Positions 34,285-42,791 of a stretch of 64,000 nucleotides of DNA are shown here, one piece after another. The DNA is from VXYK01 sp965214565 (GTDB taxonomy: Bacteria; Actinomycetota; Acidimicrobiia; Acidimicrobiales; Aldehydirespiratoraceae), in the NCBI GenBank assembly GCA_965214565.1, contig OZ243951.1, positions 2,976,001-3,040,000 on the forward strand. The letters are read 5' to 3'. The notes under the pieces are model-generated. The model was not told where the DNA came from, did no database searches, and saw only the letters and a list, made by a program, of their open reading frames with translations. Each line of letters opens with the position of its first letter. The first letter of the stretch is position 1. Position numbers and translations under genes: made by a program.

Positions 34285-34794
34285 GTGAATCGCGACACGG
34301 CGCTCAAGACGTTGGGGCTGACCCATGACGCGCACAAAGACGACATCTCCGCGGCCTACCGCAAACTTATTCGCAAGGCTCATCCGGATGTTGGCGGCGA
34401 CACCGCGGTGGCTGCCCGGATCACTGAGGCGTACGCATGGCTGCAGCACTCAGCGCCGCGCACCGTTGCCTCCCCACGCACGTCTAAGGCAGCGCCGAGC
34501 GACGAGCGGTTGGTACTGCTGGTGCCCCCAGGAGACGTGTTCGCACGCCTCTGCGAGTTGGGCCAGAGACTGGGCGAACTGAGCTACCTGGACCCCCAGG
34601 CGGGGATCATGCAGGTCACCTTCACCGCCTTGAACTCAGTACCTTGCCAACTGATGGCCACAGTCGTAGCGGGTTCAAGCCCCAAAGAATCCCAGGTCGA
34701 GTTCACCCTCGAAGCACTGACCAACGCTGTACCACCGCCGATAGCGGCCGTCGTCGGCCACATGTTCGGCGCCGGACAACCTACCGAATGTTGA
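34285..34794 (+). CDS. J-domain (DnaJ-like) protein
   Basis: GTG 34285 begins a 169-aa protein with a compact J domain at residues 3-52: ALKTLGLTHDAHKDDISAAY, KLIRKAHPDVGGD (HPD at 33-35) and RITEAYAWLQ. HPD stimulates Hsp70 ATPase. The remaining 110 residues lack the Gly/Phe, zinc-finger and substrate domains of DnaJ and are not recognised; FARLCELGQRLGELSYLD and a beta-rich end could be a client- or lipid-binding domain. It follows the ETF gene by 25 nt. A dedicated co-chaperone is plausible but its client is unknown. Confidence 0.78.
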   Translation: MNRDTALKTLGLTHDAHKDDISAAYRKLIRKAHPDVGGDTAVAARITEAYAWLQHSAPRTVASPRTSKAAPSDERLVLLVPPGDVFARLCELGQRLGELSYLDPQAGIMQVTFTALNSVPCQLMATVVAGSSPKESQVEFTLEALTNAVPPPIAAVVGHMFGAGQPTEC

Positions 34795-34919
34795 GACGAG
34801 AACGATGCTGCCTAGTGATGTTGCTAGGCGGGTCACTAAAGCGGTAGTTGAAACGACCGGCGTTTCCTGACTCAAAGCAACGAGGCGAAGACGGTTGACG
34901 CGTACGGCTAGGGTTCGGT

Positions 34920-35390
34920 ATGGGCAATATGCGGTTCAACCACATGGAATTGACGCTTCCGCTGGGCACTCTGACCGAGGAGTATCGAGCTGAGGTTCGG
35001 GAGTTCTACGGTGACGTCTTCGGCTGGACGGCAACCGACACACAGATTCTCAAACAAACGGGCCTGTTGTTGTCAACTGACGCCGCTAACAGCCAGTTCA
35101 TTCTATTGTTGGAGCATCGCCAGCCGATGATTCCCCCGCCGTTCGATCATCTCGGTGTGCTGTGCGACAGCCGCGAGGAAGTGGACGCAACGCTGGCCCG
35201 CTGCGAAGCCTGGCAGGAGAAGGACCCCCGGGTGGAGATCAAGCGTTACGACGATCTGGTCGCGCCGACCATCACCGTCCACGCGTTCTATGTGCGCCAC
35301 CTGCTGCCGATCCATCTCGACGTCCAGTGCATGGAGCGACCCTCCGGGGCGGCTGCGCCTTCCGGGCGTTGGGTCTGGGTGGAGGACTAG
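34920..35390 (+). CDS. VOC (glyoxalase/bleomycin-resistance) family protein
   Basis: The 156-aa protein opens RFNHMELTLPLGTLTEEYRA and continues EFYGDVFGWTATDTQ, FDHLGVLCDSREEVDATLARC and a final IHLDVQCME, a pair of beta-alpha-beta-beta-beta modules as in VOC proteins. His in NHMEL and HLDV and Glu or His near the middle are placed as metal ligands. Reaction unknown. ATG 34929 is an alternative start. A neighbour of the FAD oxidoreductase on the other strand, with no evident operon. Confidence 0.72.
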   Translation: MGNMRFNHMELTLPLGTLTEEYRAEVREFYGDVFGWTATDTQILKQTGLLLSTDAANSQFILLLEHRQPMIPPPFDHLGVLCDSREEVDATLARCEAWQEKDPRVEIKRYDDLVAPTITVHAFYVRHLLPIHLDVQCMERPSGAAAPSGRWVWVED

Positions 35391-35473
35391 AGCGGTCCTC
35401 CAGCAGGTTGCGTAGTGGTGGATCGTCTCACTGATCGCCTGCGAATCGCCCTATGCCGTCGGATGGCGGTGTT

Positions 35474-36952
35474 TCAGACCCAGGGGCAGTTGGAGTTGCG
35501 GTCTCCGTAGGCGTTGCCGGTGCGATAACGGTCAAGGGTGAACGGCTTCAGCTCGTCTGGTTTCTTGCCGTAAACGAGCATCTGGGCAGTGAGCTTGCCC
35601 ACCCCGATCATCTTGAACCCGTGGTTGGAGTCGGCGATGACCCAGGCGTTGTCGGCCACGTGGTCGAACACCGGCACGTTGTCAGGTGTGAATGCACCGA
35701 TTCCGCCGTTGCGACGTTCCTTGAAGTAGGGCCGCAGGTTCTCGAGGCGCTTGAAGAGCATCCCGAGTGTGGCGCAGTAGTAGTCGGCGAACCACTGCTC
35801 GGCCTGGTACACGTCGTTGAGATGGCCGTAGGGTTCGACAGCCGCTTCGGGGCCGATCTTCACCGGGATGGTCCCTCCCTGGAGGCCCGGGGCTCCCACC
35901 CGTTCGGCTGCGTAGCGCACGTACGAATAGAAGTTGTCCTTGAGCAGCTGGTTGTCGTCGCCGTACACCGGGGTGTTCATCAGTTCCACGTGCAGAACAG
36001 GCGAGTCCCGGTAACCAGCGGTCCGGAAGTCCACACCCTCGGGCAGCAGGACCTCGCCTTCGAGAAGTCGCCAGTAGGTCCACATGTCCATCCGTGGCTC
36101 GACGTGGCCGTCGGGGTATGCGACGTCAATCTGGGAGGGTCCGCCGAGCCACTCCCAGTGCTGGGGAGTCCAGGCACCGGCACCAACGACGACCTGTTCA
36201 CAGGAGACAGACCCCTGATCGGTCTCCACTGCGGTCACCGAACCGGAGGCGTCGAGTGTGTACCCGGTGACGCTCACACCGTAGACGCGTTGCACTCCCC
36301 ACTGGTGGCACTTCTGGTCAAGTCCCCACACCGCCATGTGGGTGCCTGCATAGCCGGATCGGATCTCGTGGAGCACGACATCGCAGTTGTCTGTCTTGAA
36401 ATCGGGCCAGAGCCCGGTCAGGAAGGCGTGGGCCTCTGAACCTACGTACAGGTCCGACGGGTAGCCGCTGGCGGCCTGCGATGCCTGCAGCTTGACGTAA
36501 TCGGCCTCCTGGTTGGCCTCCCCCACAGACACGTAGCCGACCTGTTGGAAACCGAAGTTAACAGGGTCGGACTCCCAGACTTCCACGCTGGCGCGCAGGA
36601 TGGCATGCAACGGTTCGGTCATGTAGAGGTTCCGGATGCAACCGCAGGCCAGGCCGGTGGCACCCGCGCCGGGGCCCTGCTTGTCGATGAGCACCACATC
36701 GCTGCCCCTGCCCTTGCCGGAGCGTTCAAGGTACATGGCGAGGTGGTAGGCGCTCGACAGTCCGTGGACACCGGCGCCCACCACCACGAACCGTGCGCTT
36801 TGCGGCAGTCCAACAGTGTCGAACACTGGAATTACCGCAGGGTTCGCGGCGTGTCCCTCCACCTCGGGAAGCAGCGGGCGGTTGGCGAAGGGATACCACT
36901 GGTTGTGCCCTGTCGGATTTGGGACTGGCGGGTTGGGCACATTGATAGTCAT
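35474..36952 (-). CDS. FAD-dependent oxidoreductase (DAO/sarcosine-oxidase-like)
   Basis: ATG 36952 has AGGAG 9 nt upstream on the minus strand. The 492-aa enzyme has a dinucleotide-binding motif ARFVVVGAGVHGLSSAYHLA (residues about 53-72), an Asp/Lys FAD ribose contact (VVLIDKQGPGAGATGLACGC), and near the C-terminus GGIGAFTPDNVPVFDHV and ADSNHGFKMIGVGKLTAQML, the FAD-closing part of D-amino-acid/dimethylglycine oxidase folds. The motif TGLACGCIRN in place of the usual SSxRNxG is distinctive; a Cys there could carry the flavin covalently or be structural. Substrate is probably an amine or N-methyl compound. A possible 33-aa peptide gene lies just upstream on the same strand. Confidence 0.82.
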   Translation of the reverse strand: MTINVPNPPVPNPTGHNQWYPFANRPLLPEVEGHAANPAVIPVFDTVGLPQSARFVVVGAGVHGLSSAYHLAMYLERSGKGRGSDVVLIDKQGPGAGATGLACGCIRNLYMTEPLHAILRASVEVWESDPVNFGFQQVGYVSVGEANQEADYVKLQASQAASGYPSDLYVGSEAHAFLTGLWPDFKTDNCDVVLHEIRSGYAGTHMAVWGLDQKCHQWGVQRVYGVSVTGYTLDASGSVTAVETDQGSVSCEQVVVGAGAWTPQHWEWLGGPSQIDVAYPDGHVEPRMDMWTYWRLLEGEVLLPEGVDFRTAGYRDSPVLHVELMNTPVYGDDNQLLKDNFYSYVRYAAERVGAPGLQGGTIPVKIGPEAAVEPYGHLNDVYQAEQWFADYYCATLGMLFKRLENLRPYFKERRNGGIGAFTPDNVPVFDHVADNAWVIADSNHGFKMIGVGKLTAQMLVYGKKPDELKPFTLDRYRTGNAYGDRNSNCPWV

Positions 36953-37310
36953 TTGTTCTCCTGTTTTGATTCAATCGTTGGGTCGTCCGTAAGGGATTCC
37001 TAGTCGACGAGGCCCTGGTGCGCGCGGTCGAGTCAGTCGCTGGCCCCCTCGCCTCAGATTCGCTCGGTTCAGGCCTATGACCCGACGGTCCAGAGCGCGA
37101 AGTAGCCTAGTCCCTGGCTTTCGGGGCCGTACAGATCGGGTATGGCGACGAGCGGAGCGGTCATCTCGCTCATCATCGGGCCGCACCTCCCGCCCGGAAC
37201 TGCTGGATCCCCCGGCAGGATCACACATCTCGATTTGCGGTCGTTGTCGGTGATCCCGCGCTAGTAGGCTCCGGTGGCTCTCTACCGACAGATATCAAGA
37301 GGATTGACCG
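36953..37310. other. 358-bp intergenic region between the FAD oxidoreductase and glgP
   Basis: This is the longest region without an obvious gene. It holds the leader of the FAD oxidoreductase (minus strand), a possible 33-codon gene at 37075-37176, and the leader of glgP, with AAGAGGATT before its TTG start. I see no riboswitch core, tRNA or repeat. An 85-codon Arg-rich minus-strand frame (36971-37228) is not protein-like. Confidence 0.5.
37075..37176 (-). CDS. Possible small protein gene (33 aa)
   Basis: On the minus strand, GGGAGGT lies 8 nt before an ATG at 37176 (second ATG at 37173), opening 33 codons that end with TAG at 37075-37077. The peptide starts MMSEMTAPLVAIPDLYG and ends ALWTVGS; it is neutral and rich in Gly, Pro, Leu and aromatic residues, unlike a random high-GC frame, which is usually Arg/Ala/Pro-rich. 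It precedes the FAD oxidoreductase start by 122 nt on the same strand, so could be a small subunit, leader or modified peptide. No homologue is recalled. Confidence 0.35.
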   Translation of the reverse strand: MMSEMTAPLVAIPDLYGPESQGLGYFALWTVGS

Positions 37311-39296
37311 TTGTTGCCCGAAGAACTTGCAGGTGCCTATTCGGTCATCGCCAAGAATTACGCTTGGTCGTGGTCCGATCGAGCAAGGCAGCTGTTTAAC
37401 CGACTCCCGACCTCTCAGAGCGGTGAGCATCCCCTGACTGCTGTTGAGCGGATGACGCCGGGGGATTGGACCGTTCTCGCCGAAGAGGCCGAAACGGTTG
37501 CCTCGTTGTCAAAGGTGAGCAGGGAGATCGCCGCGCTCAAAGCCGATCCTACATCGACTCCCGAGGTGGCCTATTTCTCGCCCGAGTTCGGTATAGCCGA
37601 CGTCTTGGCACAGTATTCGGGCGGCCTCGGCATTCTCGCAGGCGACCATCTCAAGGCGGCCAGCGACGCCGACCTCCCGCTGTGCGGTGTGGGCCTGTTC
37701 TATCGCGAGGGCTTCTTCCGCCAGAAGATCGCCCGGCAGTCCCAACGCGAACACTACGAGCGGCAGGATCCGGAGAAGCTCGGCGCCACCGATACCGGAA
37801 TCGTGATCACGGTGCCCCTCTTCGGTCGCGACGTTGCGGCCTGCCTATGGCGCTTCAACATCGGGCGGATTCCGCTGATCCTCCTAGACACAGACGTCGA
37901 CGGCAACATTGAATCCGACCGCCGAATAACCGATCGGCTCTACAGCGGAGATAGACGGCACCGTCTGGCCCAGGAGACCGTGCTCGGAGTGGGTGGAATG
38001 CGAGCACTGGCGGCGTTGGGATGGAACGTTCCGGTTCTCCACCTCAACGAGGGGCACGCGGGTTTCTTGATTCTCGAACTGCTCGACCGGGAGATTCGGG
38101 CAGGCACCACCCTCGACGAGGCAGTCACGGCCGTCAGGCCCCGGCTGGTCTTCACAACGCACACCCCGGTACCAGCCGGGATCGACCGGTTCGACAAACC
38201 GCTCATCACTCCGCTGCTGAAGTTCTGGGCCGACCGGTGGAAGGTCCCCGTGGAAACGGTGCTGGCGTTCGGGCACGACCCTGACGATGAACGTGGCCAG
38301 TTCAACATGGCTGCACTGTGTCTGCGCTTTGCCGGACGCACCAACGGAGTGTCCGAACTCCACGGAAAGATAAGCCGAGAGCTGTTCGCCTCCATCCCCG
38401 GGGGCAGGGAGATCGGATCGATCACCAATGGCGTGCATGCCCGCACCTGGGTCATGCCCGCTACCCAGGAGACCTTCGACAAGGTTCTGGGCCCGGGCTG
38501 GACCCACGGCGAGAAGGCCGCATGGGAGCGGATCGAAGACCTCGACGATGACACGGTCCGCTCTCTGCGCTACGAGGGCGTCGGGCTGTTGGATGCACAG
38601 GCCCGCGATCGTGTCGGTGTTGGTCTAGATCCCGACGCGCTCACGATCGGTTTCGCCCGCCGGTTCGCGACCTACAAGCGGGCCACCCTGCTGTTGCGTG
38701 AAATCGATCGACTGTGCGCTCTGCTCGCAGACGACGAACGGCCCGTCCAGTTCGTGTTCGCAGGCAAGGCACACCCCGCGGACTCCGAAGGCAAGCAGCT
38801 TCTGCACGAGATCGTCAGCTTCAGCCAGTCTCCGGTGTCGGAGCAGCGGTTCGTCTTCATCCCCGGCTATGACATTGCCGTCGCCAAAGCGATGTACGCG
38901 GGCTGTGACGTCTGGCTCAACAACCCGATTCGTCCCCACGAGGCTTGCGGAACGAGCGGCGAGAAATCAGCGCTGAACGGAGGGCTCAACTTCTCGATCA
39001 GTGACGGCTGGTGGGATGAGATGGCCGACGCCCGCAACGGCTGGACGATCGAATCGAGCGAAGACCCGGATCCAGAGGGGCGCGACGATGCAGAGGCAGC
39101 AGCGATCCTCGATCTTCTTGAGAATCAGATCGTCCCGGAGTTCTTCGACGGCGGACAGCCCTGCTCGCAAATCTGGATCGCCCGAATGCGCCATGCTTGG
39201 CGAACCCTCGGCACCCGGGTGACTGCCGGACGGATGGTCTCAGACTACGAACGGAGGCTCTACCAGCCAGCGCTCGACGAGGCCCGCCGACTGTGA
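37311..39296 (+). CDS. glgP: Alpha-glucan (glycogen) phosphorylase
   Basis: The TTG at 37311 follows AAGAGGATT. The 661-aa enzyme is of the short TIGR02094 class of alpha-glucan phosphorylases: VAYFSPEFGIADVLAQYSGG, GDHLKAASDADLPLCGVGLF, LNEGHAGFL, FTTHTPVPAGIDRF and the pyridoxal-phosphate region ACGTSGEKSALNGGLNFSIS, in which Lys of EKSALNGG should hold PLP. It releases glucose 1-phosphate from glycogen. It starts a three-gene run with the debranching enzyme and a glycosyltransferase; GTGA overlap couples it to glgX. Confidence 0.93.
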   Translation: MLPEELAGAYSVIAKNYAWSWSDRARQLFNRLPTSQSGEHPLTAVERMTPGDWTVLAEEAETVASLSKVSREIAALKADPTSTPEVAYFSPEFGIADVLAQYSGGLGILAGDHLKAASDADLPLCGVGLFYREGFFRQKIARQSQREHYERQDPEKLGATDTGIVITVPLFGRDVAACLWRFNIGRIPLILLDTDVDGNIESDRRITDRLYSGDRRHRLAQETVLGVGGMRALAALGWNVPVLHLNEGHAGFLILELLDREIRAGTTLDEAVTAVRPRLVFTTHTPVPAGIDRFDKPLITPLLKFWADRWKVPVETVLAFGHDPDDERGQFNMAALCLRFAGRTNGVSELHGKISRELFASIPGGREIGSITNGVHARTWVMPATQETFDKVLGPGWTHGEKAAWERIEDLDDDTVRSLRYEGVGLLDAQARDRVGVGLDPDALTIGFARRFATYKRATLLLREIDRLCALLADDERPVQFVFAGKAHPADSEGKQLLHEIVSFSQSPVSEQRFVFIPGYDIAVAKAMYAGCDVWLNNPIRPHEACGTSGEKSALNGGLNFSISDGWWDEMADARNGWTIESSEDPDPEGRDDAEAAAILDLLENQIVPEFFDGGQPCSQIWIARMRHAWRTLGTRVTAGRMVSDYERRLYQPALDEARRL

Positions 39297-41407
39297 GCGT
39301 GTGGCCCGGCCGTCTCTACCCGCTCGGAGCGACTTTCGATGGTCAGGGAACCAACTTCGCGGTCTATTCCGAGTTAGCAGATCACATCGAAGTCTGCCTC
39401 TTCTCGGCCGACGGACACGAGAGGCGCCTGCGGCTCTCAGAAGTCACAGCTTTCGTCCATCACGGTTACGTCCCCGGCGTTGGACCGGGCCAACGCTACG
39501 GTTTCCGGGTATTCGGCCCTTGGGATCCGAGCCGCGGGTTGTGGTGCAACCCGGCGAAGCTGCTGGTCGATCCCTATGCCAAGGCGATCACCGGTGGCCT
39601 CTGCTGGGGTCCGGAAGTCTACGGTTTCGACTCCGAGGATCCCAGGGCGCCCGACCATCGTGACAGCGCCGCTTTCATGCCCAAAGCGGTGGTCATCGAC
39701 CCGGCCTTTGACTGGGGGGACGACTGCGCGCCGGACACTCCGCTCCACCGGACCGTCGTCTACGAAACCCACGTACGCGGAATCTCGGTCACGCATCCCG
39801 AAGTACCCGAAGAGTTGCGAGGGACCTACGCAGCGATGGCCTCAGAACCGGTGCTCGGGCACCTGCTCTCGCTGGGCGTGACCGCCGTTGAACTGTTGCC
39901 AGTGCACCACTTCGTGTCGGAACACACGCTCGTCAGGCAGGGTCTGAGCAACTACTGGGGTTACAACACGCTGGGATTCTTCGCGCCCCACGGGCCGTAT
40001 TCGTCGAGCGGTGACGCCGGTGAGCAGGTCGTCGAGTTCAAGGCGATGATCAAAGCACTGCACCGGGCCGGAATCGAAGTGATCCTCGATGTTGTCTACA
40101 ACCACAGCGCCGAAGGGAACCAGCTCGGTCCGCTACTGTCGTTCAAGGGCCTCGACAACCGCTCCTACTACCATCTTAACCCAGACAATCAGGCTGAATT
40201 CGTCGATTTCACCGGCACGGGCAACACCTTGAACATGGGCAACGCCCAGTCGCTCCAGTTGATGATGGACAGCCTTCGCTATTGGGTTCTCGACATGCAC
40301 GTCGACGGCTTCCGCTTCGACCTAGCGCCTGCTCTGGCGCGCAGCCTCTACCACGTGGACCGTCTGTCCTCGTTCTTCGACCTCATCCACCAGGACCCGG
40401 TCATCAACCAGGTCAAGCTCATCGCGGAACCATGGGACGTGGGCCCCGGCGGTTACCAGGTCGGCGGTTTCCCCCCGAAATGGTCGGAGTGGAACGCAAA
40501 GTACCGCGACGACGTCCGCGAATACTGGCGCAGCGAACACGAGAGCCTACCCGACCTCGCCACCCGCCTCACGGGAAGCTCCGATCTCTACGCCGCATCT
40601 GGGAGACGCCCCTTCGCGAGCATCAACTTCATCACCGCCCATGACGGATTCACCCTCGCCGACCTGGTGTCCTACGACCACAAGCACAACGAGGCCAACG
40701 GAGAAGGCAACCGCGACGGGGAGTCCCACAACAGGTCCTGGAACTCCGGGGTCGAGGGTCCGACCCAGGACCACTCGATAATGCAGGTGCGCAATGCACG
40801 GAGACGGTCGATGCTGGCGACGCTGCTTCTGTCCCAGGGAGTCCCGATGCTGTTGGGCGGCGATGAACTGGGACGCACCCAGGGTGGCAACAACAACGCG
40901 TATGCCCAGGACAATGAGGTGTCATGGTACGACTGGGACAACGTCGATGAAGAGTTCCTCGCCTTCACCAGACGACTGATCGCTTTCAGAGCCGCCCATC
41001 CGGTGTTCCGCCGCAGGCACTGGTTCAAGGGCGAGCCGCTCGACGGCCACGAAATCGACGACATGATCTGGTTCACCGCTCAGGGTTCTGAGATGACCCG
41101 CCATGACTGGGAGTCCGGCCGCAACCTCTCGGTGGCCGTTTTCTTGAACGGTGAAGCGATCACCGCTGTCGGGCCGCGCGGTGAGCGGGTTCTCGACGAC
41201 AGTTTCTTGATGCTGCTCAACTCGAGGCCAGACCCGGTGAACTTCACACTGCCCGCAAGCCTCGGCGACTTCAGGTGGACTGTAGAGATCGACACCGCAG
41301 AAATTGACACCACTGAGTCCGACGATGCGGGGCCGGTACGCTCGGACTCTAGGATCGAGGTCGGCGCGTGGGTGCTGATGGTGCTCCGCAGGGAGGGGCC
41401 GACATGA
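39293..41407 (+). CDS. glgX: Glycogen debranching enzyme (GlgX, GH13)
   Basis: GTG 39293 overlaps the glgP stop. The 704-aa enzyme begins with WPGRLYPLGATFDGQGTNFA, an isoamylase N-terminal domain, followed by the GH13 barrel with DVVYNHSAEG, DGFRFDLAPA (catalytic nucleophile Asp), LIAEPWDVGPGGYQ (general acid Glu) and ITAHDGFTLADLVSY (third acid Asp). It hydrolyses alpha-1,6 branch points of limit dextrins left by the phosphorylase. Its stop overlaps the following glycosyltransferase start. Confidence 0.94.
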   Translation: MSVWPGRLYPLGATFDGQGTNFAVYSELADHIEVCLFSADGHERRLRLSEVTAFVHHGYVPGVGPGQRYGFRVFGPWDPSRGLWCNPAKLLVDPYAKAITGGLCWGPEVYGFDSEDPRAPDHRDSAAFMPKAVVIDPAFDWGDDCAPDTPLHRTVVYETHVRGISVTHPEVPEELRGTYAAMASEPVLGHLLSLGVTAVELLPVHHFVSEHTLVRQGLSNYWGYNTLGFFAPHGPYSSSGDAGEQVVEFKAMIKALHRAGIEVILDVVYNHSAEGNQLGPLLSFKGLDNRSYYHLNPDNQAEFVDFTGTGNTLNMGNAQSLQLMMDSLRYWVLDMHVDGFRFDLAPALARSLYHVDRLSSFFDLIHQDPVINQVKLIAEPWDVGPGGYQVGGFPPKWSEWNAKYRDDVREYWRSEHESLPDLATRLTGSSDLYAASGRRPFASINFITAHDGFTLADLVSYDHKHNEANGEGNRDGESHNRSWNSGVEGPTQDHSIMQVRNARRRSMLATLLLSQGVPMLLGGDELGRTQGGNNNAYAQDNEVSWYDWDNVDEEFLAFTRRLIAFRAAHPVFRRRHWFKGEPLDGHEIDDMIWFTAQGSEMTRHDWESGRNLSVAVFLNGEAITAVGPRGERVLDDSFLMLLNSRPDPVNFTLPASLGDFRWTVEIDTAEIDTTESDDAGPVRSDSRIEVGAWVLMVLRREGPT

Positions 41408-42783
41408 GAGTGCTGCTAGCCGCCGCGGAGATGGCTCCGGTCGCGCGGGTCGGCGGGTTGGCCGAGGCCGTCAGCGGCCTCGTCCGGGCTCTACGGGACC
41501 AAGGCGTTGAGGTTGAGGTCGTGCTGCCCGACTACGGCGACGTTAGCCTGCAACGCCAGTCCGAGACCGAGCTTGAGTCTCCCTGGTGGACCGGCCCGAC
41601 ACTCCTGCGCAGCGGGCATCACCGCACCGCCGGGAAACTGACGCTGGTCGACGTGACCGGCATGGCCCGTCCACATCCCTACGTCGACGAACACGGCGAG
41701 GGCTGGCCCGACAACGATCACCGCTTTATGGCGTTCGCCGCGGCTGTAGCCACCCTCACCAGACACAGAAAGCCCGATGTCCTGCATCTCAACGACTGGC
41801 ACAGCGCAGCCGCGTTGGGGATGCTCGCGGCTCCACCGCCGACCGTCCTCACCATCCACACTTTGGGGTACCAGGGCCACGCCCCGCGCACCTGGCTTGA
41901 GCACCTGCCGGTCGGAACCCATCACTTCTCCTGGTACGAGGGGTGCAATCCGTTGGCAGGTGGGATCGCCCTGGCTGATCGGGTAATCGCGGTCAGTCCC
42001 AACTATGCGCGCGAGATCGTCACACCTGAGGGTGGCATGGGTCTGGACGGGCGACTCAAAGCGATCGGAGACCGCCTGGTGGGGATCCGCAACGGGATCG
42101 ACACCGCAACCTGGAGCCCCGCGGTAGACCCACTCATCGCAGCTCCCTTTGACGCCACTGACCTCTCCGGGCGTGAGGTCTGTCGCGAACGACTGATCGA
42201 ACTCGCCGGCTGGTCCGCAGCAAGACCTGCGATTGCGGCCTCGGTCACCCGTCTGGTCGACCAGAAGGGTATCGACTTGCTGGTTGAGGCAGCCCACTAT
42301 CTCGAGGGGATGCCGGCTCGGCTCGCCGTCCTCGGATCTGGGGAAGCTTCTCTTGCCGCCTCGCTGCACGAACTGGCTAGCAAGCATCCCGAGAGCGTCT
42401 TCTTCACCGAGGGTTACGACGAAACGCTCGGCCACGCCCTCTTCGCGGGATCGGACCTGTTCGTGATGCCCAGTAGATTCGAGCCGTGCGGTCTGGCACA
42501 GATGCAGGCCATGCGCTACGGGTCATTGCCGGTGGTCACCGATGTCGGCGGGCTGCACGACACGGTCGTCGATGCCGACGCCCACCGCGACGGAACCGGT
42601 TTCGTAACCGATGTCAGCACCGCCGGGATCATCGATGGACTCCATCGCGGTGTGCGATCACTACGCAACGCGAATCGTCGGCGGGCCATACAGTCCCGAG
42701 GAATGTCGATCGACTGGTCGTGGGAAGTGCCTGCCACTCAACACGTAGAGCTCTATCAGGAGTTGCTCGACGAACGCGCTTGA
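41404..42783 (+). CDS. glgA: Glycogen/starch synthase (GT5-type glycosyltransferase)
   Basis: ATG 41404 overlaps glgX. The 459-aa protein starts RVLLAAAEMAPVARVGGLAE, the GT5 donor-loop region in which RVGGLAE replaces the usual KTGGLGD or KVGGLAD. LHLNDWHSAAALGML, PNYAREI, RLVDQKGIDLL and PSRFEPCGLAQMQAMRYGSL are standard GT5 motifs including the Glu of the donor site. It elongates alpha-1,4-glucan from ADP-glucose; ADP-glucose is made by glgC encoded convergently beside it. The 3' ends of glgA and glgC are 8 nt apart. Confidence 0.92.
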   Translation: MRVLLAAAEMAPVARVGGLAEAVSGLVRALRDQGVEVEVVLPDYGDVSLQRQSETELESPWWTGPTLLRSGHHRTAGKLTLVDVTGMARPHPYVDEHGEGWPDNDHRFMAFAAAVATLTRHRKPDVLHLNDWHSAAALGMLAAPPPTVLTIHTLGYQGHAPRTWLEHLPVGTHHFSWYEGCNPLAGGIALADRVIAVSPNYAREIVTPEGGMGLDGRLKAIGDRLVGIRNGIDTATWSPAVDPLIAAPFDATDLSGREVCRERLIELAGWSAARPAIAASVTRLVDQKGIDLLVEAAHYLEGMPARLAVLGSGEASLAASLHELASKHPESVFFTEGYDETLGHALFAGSDLFVMPSRFEPCGLAQMQAMRYGSLPVVTDVGGLHDTVVDADAHRDGTGFVTDVSTAGIIDGLHRGVRSLRNANRRRAIQSRGMSIDWSWEVPATQHVELYQELLDERA

Positions 42784-42791
42784 GCACCCGC

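Noticed and set aside
35453..36439. 328-codon plus-strand frame opposite the FAD oxidoreductase
   Set aside because: Val/His/Gly-rich shadow with no ribosome binding site; the minus-strand gene is clear.
36971..37228. 85-codon Arg-rich minus-strand frame in the glgP upstream region
   Set aside because: Composition is Arg/Gly/Pro-rich with no fold likeness; the 33-codon frame has the better start signal.
41491..42435. 314-codon minus-strand frame opposite glgA
   Set aside because: Overlaps a GT5 gene with all motifs; low-complexity composition typical of a shadow frame.
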